Assembly: GCA_903854215.1 (NCBI GenBank)
Contig: CAINVT010000013.1
Span: 1 to 51,837, forward strand
Reading direction: 5' to 3'
Source: an uncultured bacterium
GTDB lineage: Bacteria; Patescibacteriota; Minisyncoccia; Phycocordibacterales; UBA2100
DNA length: 51,837 bases
A program made the translations under genes and the position numbers. Below, in pieces: positions 48,457-51,837 of this stretch. How positions within the stretch are numbered: the stretch's first letter is position 1; each line of letters starts with the position of its first letter. Under the pieces are notes generated by a model. The model saw only the letters and a list, made by a program, of their open reading frames with translations, did not search any database and was not told the DNA's origin.

Positions 48457-49398
48457 ATGTATGATTTAGCTATCGTGGGCGGGGGCCCCGCAGGGGCCGC
48501 CGCAGCAGTCTACGCAGCACGTAAGCGTCTTAAGACCATCTTTATATCCGCCGAATGGGGCGGTCAAAGCACCGTCTCAACGGAAATTCAAAATTGGATC
48601 GGAACGTCGACGATCTCCGGTGCCGATCTTGCAAAAAGTCTTCAGAAGCATGTCGAAGCATACGCGGCTGATATCGTTACGATCGTTTCCCCGGTGTATG
48701 CCACATCCGTAACGACACACGATGACGCTGTCGAAATCACGACAAGCGCGGGCGAAATCTATCACGCAAAGACGTTGCTTATCGCAAGCGGTTCCAAACG
48801 TCGTAAACTCGACGTACCGGGTGCCGATACGTACGACCAAAAAGGTCTTACCTACTGTGCGACATGCGACGGACCGCTTTTCGATGGTCAAGACGTCGCG
48901 GTTGTTGGCGGTGGCAACGCAGCGATGGAGACCGTGCTGCAACTTCTTGCCTATTGCAAAAGCGTGACCTTGCTCAATCGATCAGAAATCTTGCGCGCCG
49001 ACGAAATAACGATCGCATCAGCATTGAAACACCCTCATTTTCATATCATCAAGAATGTGCGACCGACAGAGATTGTCGGTGAAAAATTCGTCACCGGTTT
49101 GCGATACAAAGATATTGTGACAAATGCGGAAACACTGTTGCCGGTCACCGGCGTTTTCGTTGAGATCGGGCTTTTGCCGAATACCGAGTGGTTGGGAACT
49201 GCCGTCGACCTATCGCCGAACAAGCATGTTGTCGTTGACGCCAAAACGCAACGCACCTCACACCGCAGAATCTGGGCGGCGGGCGATTGCACCGACGGTC
49301 TCTATCATCAAAACAACATCGCCGCAGGCGACGCTATCAAGGCGCTTGAAGATATCTATCTGGCACTTCGTCGTAATTCATCCACCTCCGAAGTCTGA
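48457..49398 (+). CDS. trxB: Thioredoxin reductase-like FAD-dependent oxidoreductase
   Basis: DLAIVGGGPAGAAAAVYAARK, YCATCDGPLF, AAGDCTDG. Confidence 0.9.
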   Translation: MYDLAIVGGGPAGAAAAVYAARKRLKTIFISAEWGGQSTVSTEIQNWIGTSTISGADLAKSLQKHVEAYAADIVTIVSPVYATSVTTHDDAVEITTSAGEIYHAKTLLIASGSKRRKLDVPGADTYDQKGLTYCATCDGPLFDGQDVAVVGGGNAAMETVLQLLAYCKSVTLLNRSEILRADEITIASALKHPHFHIIKNVRPTEIVGEKFVTGLRYKDIVTNAETLLPVTGVFVEIGLLPNTEWLGTAVDLSPNKHVVVDAKTQRTSHRRIWAAGDCTDGLYHQNNIAAGDAIKALEDIYLALRRNSSTSEV

Positions 49399-50149
49399 CT
49401 TCAAGTCAGACTTGATGGTATTAAAAAACCCGCATGGTCAGCCTTTCTATCCTGCCACGCACCCACCATGTCTTTGACATCGGACTTAAATTTTCTAGAA
49501 CTTTCATAGAGTGCGAAAAGCATATTGTCGGTTTCGGGCATGATGGGTGAGGACTGCCATCGCGCATATTCTCGCAGACTCGAATAGGGATATTCCAATG
49601 CCTGATCCCAACTCTGGTTGAACGATGCGACTGCGGCCGGAATACCACCTGGGAGAATTTCAAACACGTTTTTTCCCATCACGTACGCACTGACGTAGCG
49701 CAGATCTTCATCACTATCAATACTGCGTGCTTTGTAACTCCCCTGGAACAGCGAGCCCTGTTCGTTATGGAGCGCGTTAAAATATTTTGTCATGCTGCCG
49801 CAGAGTCGTTGCATAAATTTAGCGACGCCACCCTCGATCTCCTCCCGAAGAATCAGGTGAAAATGATTCGACATTAACGTCCAGGCGAGTACTTGTACTA
49901 TCGGCTCTCGTTTTTTCCAACTATTTTGCCAGCACAATTTCATCTCATGCCCGACAGATAATTCCCAGTCCCGCGAAGGCTGGGTCGAGTTGAGGTAAAA
50001 TAGATTTTCGATAAAACGTTGTTTCTCCCGTCCTGACGGAGCAATTACTACCCCGCGAGTCCCTCTCTGGATGACATGCAGATACGATCCGACAGTGTGT
50101 TTTTCTACGCGCATAAGGTAAGGCATAAGTCTAACTTCAAGTCAGACTT
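49391..50149 (-). mobile_element. RAYT unit flanked by direct copies of a palindrome
   Basis: AAGTCTGACTTCAAGTCAGACTTGATG (49391) and AAGTCTAACTTCAAGTCAGACTTGATG (50127). Confidence 0.8.
49401..50126 (-). CDS. REP-associated Y1 transposase (RAYT)
   Basis: LHVIQRGTRGVVI, TLMSNHFHLILREE (HUH), EQGSLFQGSYKARSI. Confidence 0.92.
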   Translation of the reverse strand: MPYLMRVEKHTVGSYLHVIQRGTRGVVIAPSGREKQRFIENLFYLNSTQPSRDWELSVGHEMKLCWQNSWKKREPIVQVLAWTLMSNHFHLILREEIEGGVAKFMQRLCGSMTKYFNALHNEQGSLFQGSYKARSIDSDEDLRYVSAYVMGKNVFEILPGGIPAAVASFNQSWDQALEYPYSSLREYARWQSSPIMPETDNMLFALYESSRKFKSDVKDMVGAWQDRKADHAGFLIPSSLT

Positions 50150-50154
50150 GATGA

Positions 50155-51291
50155 TTAAAAATCATCCGTGAGCGGTGAGCCGAGACCGGTCACGTAATCG
50201 TAGTGTGCGCGAGCAGTGCAGAGATAGCCGCAATCACCGTTCGATCCACTGGTGATATCGCGAAAATACAATTTGCTTTCACTTCCAGATTTGTCAGCAT
50301 ATAAATGTACAGGCGTGATCCCGCTTCCCAGTGCGGCAATGGCAGCCCACTGCGGCGCGCCGGCCGACGTACCGCCGACTTCTCGCCACACTCCGGCATG
50401 ATAGATCGGAAATCCCGATGCGGAGTCGGCATCATACGATACATCGGGAATCGCGCGCATACCCCCGGCCTTAGGAATCACATATGATGTCTGATAACTC
50501 GGTTCTCTTTCATACGTGGAAATACCACCACCCGATCCGGACCACGCAGTCTCTTTCGAAAAGGTGGCGTTTGAATTCAGTGCGATCGACGTGCCGCCGA
50601 CACCAATCACGTAGGGTGATGCCGCAGGCCACGATGCACCGGCACCATTATCGCCGGAAGATGCGAAAAAGAGTGCGTTCGAGACGCTTTTGAAATGCGA
50701 ATCGAGCGATGTCTCTTCGGGAAATTCCGCTCCACCCCAACTCATCGAGATCGCCACGACGCCCGGTAGAGACGCCGCATAATCAATCGCTTTCAGAAGA
50801 TTTGCACCGCCTTGAGTCGTTGCAGCCACGAACACGATCTTCGCCGATGGTGCGATTGCATGCGCCCATTCCACATCAAGCGACGTTTCGAGTGTCCATC
50901 CGCTGTTACTGCCCTCCTTCGTACTCATGAGATGCTTTGTAAAACAGCCGTTCGCCGTCGTACACGCGGGCAAATTGAAGGTCGTATCGAAGACTGCGAG
51001 ATCGGATTCGATCGTTGCATCGTTATAAGCTCCGACAATCACGATCGTCCCCTTTCCGCCGTTATTCGGCAAACCATAGATCTTTTTGATCTGCACCGGT
51101 GTGATACCGATCGGTACTTTTGATGTCGAATGCACATGTATAGGCGGTATTCCTCGAAAATCAGAGAAATGATACGCCGCCTGAGCGGTGAGCGGCACGC
51201 ACAAGAAGAACAACGCGATCACGAATACGCTCGCACCGATTCTCCGAATCAATGACCCCATATCCGAGCATCGTATATCGCGTACAATCAC
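50155..51291 (-). CDS. S53 family peptidase (sedolisin/kumamolisin-like)
   Basis: TLETSLDVEWAHAIAP (E..D) and GGTSAGAPQWAA (Ser); signal peptide. Confidence 0.85.
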   Translation of the reverse strand: MIVRDIRCSDMGSLIRRIGASVFVIALFFLCVPLTAQAAYHFSDFRGIPPIHVHSTSKVPIGITPVQIKKIYGLPNNGGKGTIVIVGAYNDATIESDLAVFDTTFNLPACTTANGCFTKHLMSTKEGSNSGWTLETSLDVEWAHAIAPSAKIVFVAATTQGGANLLKAIDYAASLPGVVAISMSWGGAEFPEETSLDSHFKSVSNALFFASSGDNGAGASWPAASPYVIGVGGTSIALNSNATFSKETAWSGSGGGISTYEREPSYQTSYVIPKAGGMRAIPDVSYDADSASGFPIYHAGVWREVGGTSAGAPQWAAIAALGSGITPVHLYADKSGSESKLYFRDITSGSNGDCGYLCTARAHYDYVTGLGSPLTDDF

Positions 51292-51313
51292 GTTTAATCA
51301 CTTATCCCCCGAA

Positions 51314-51341
51314 GTTACCAAGCTCTGAGCTTTGTAGTTTT
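51314..51341. repeat. Half copy of the ACAAAGCTC palindromic repeat
   Basis: GTTACCAAGCTCTGAGCTTTGTAGTTTT identical (28 nt) to the right half of the 39.65-kb copy. Confidence 0.85.
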
Positions 51342-51391
51342 CACCATATGCATTCATTTGTGGATCGTGACAGCCGGTATATAATTTCCTC

Positions 51392-51646
51392 ATGACAAAG
51401 AAGACGACGCTTAATGAACTCGGTTCGATGCTCGAACACGTCGTCAAACACATGGCGACAAAAGAAGATCTTGCTGAGTTACGTACAGAACTGAAAGGTG
51501 ATATTACCAACGTCAGTGGGCAGATCATTACGCTTCAGACTCAAGTCAACTCGATCGAAAGCGATATCCGCGGCATGAAGCATTCAAAATTAGAGTTTCG
51601 CGTCGCTGATCTGGAAGAAAAAGTCTTCGGAAAAGTTCGCGACTAG
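51392..51646 (+). CDS. Small coiled-coil protein
   Basis: 84 aa heptad-like sequence; hairpin CGAGCCACCC-TA-GGGTGGCTCG at ~51669-51691 downstream. Confidence 0.55.
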   Translation: MTKKTTLNELGSMLEHVVKHMATKEDLAELRTELKGDITNVSGQIITLQTQVNSIESDIRGMKHSKLEFRVADLEEKVFGKVRD

Positions 51647-51837
51647 AAATCCCCTGGACACCATCAAGCACGAGCCACCCTAGGGTGGCTCGTACGGCAC
51701 TTTTCACGCCAAGTATTTTCCACTACCAGAATGGAACCGAAATGAATTTAGCATTTTTGCCGGATTGTTGCGAATAATTTCTTCTTGGCGGACTGCATCT
51801 CTTGTGCTGCTTTGAGGTGATTTTTCTCCATCATCGT

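Overview
The window is about 52 kb of a small, dense bacterial genome. Gene content suggests a Candidate Phyla Radiation/Patescibacteria (Parcubacteria-like) organism, based on a short IF-2, split-up housekeeping genes, many TrbC/VirB2-like two-TM proteins, and tRNAs without an encoded CCA; this is inference. Housekeeping genes include clpB/C-like, cysteine desulfurase, infB, rbfA, gyrA, rpsA-like, pth, lepB, rpsU, ybeY, ftsA, ftsZ, a trxB-like gene, rpmG and five tRNAs besides tRNA-Trp. An accessory island of about 15 kb lies between ~2.18 and ~17.47 kb. It abuts tRNA-Trp and is bounded by a 15-bp copy of the tRNA-Trp 3' end and by GCCCTCGACA direct repeats. It carries an IS-type transposase, a helicase with five zinc-ribbon repeats, two sigma-70-related factors, a LuxR-HTH/FtsK-gamma-like regulator, a DEAH helicase, a large serine recombinase, and a compact two-gene HNH nuclease plus proteasome-fold (Ntn) hydrolase operon. 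The most unusual signals are: (i) a family of ~130-150 bp palindromic elements attached to tRNA 3' ends (tRNA-Tyr, tRNA-Cys, and a displaced tRNA-Trp copy), sharing a core but with arms copied from the local tRNA; (ii) two elements with a 35/36-identical core enclosed by perfect 30-31 bp inverted arms unrelated between copies; (iii) palindromic repeats inserted in frame in the cysteine desulfurase and IF-2 genes; (iv) two RAYT (Y1) transposases each flanked by its own palindrome pair, one apparently truncating a HIT gene; (v) the HNH/Ntn-hydrolase operon; (vi) an unassigned structured ncRNA with a strong promoter and terminator. All calls come from reading the sequence; no database search was run.
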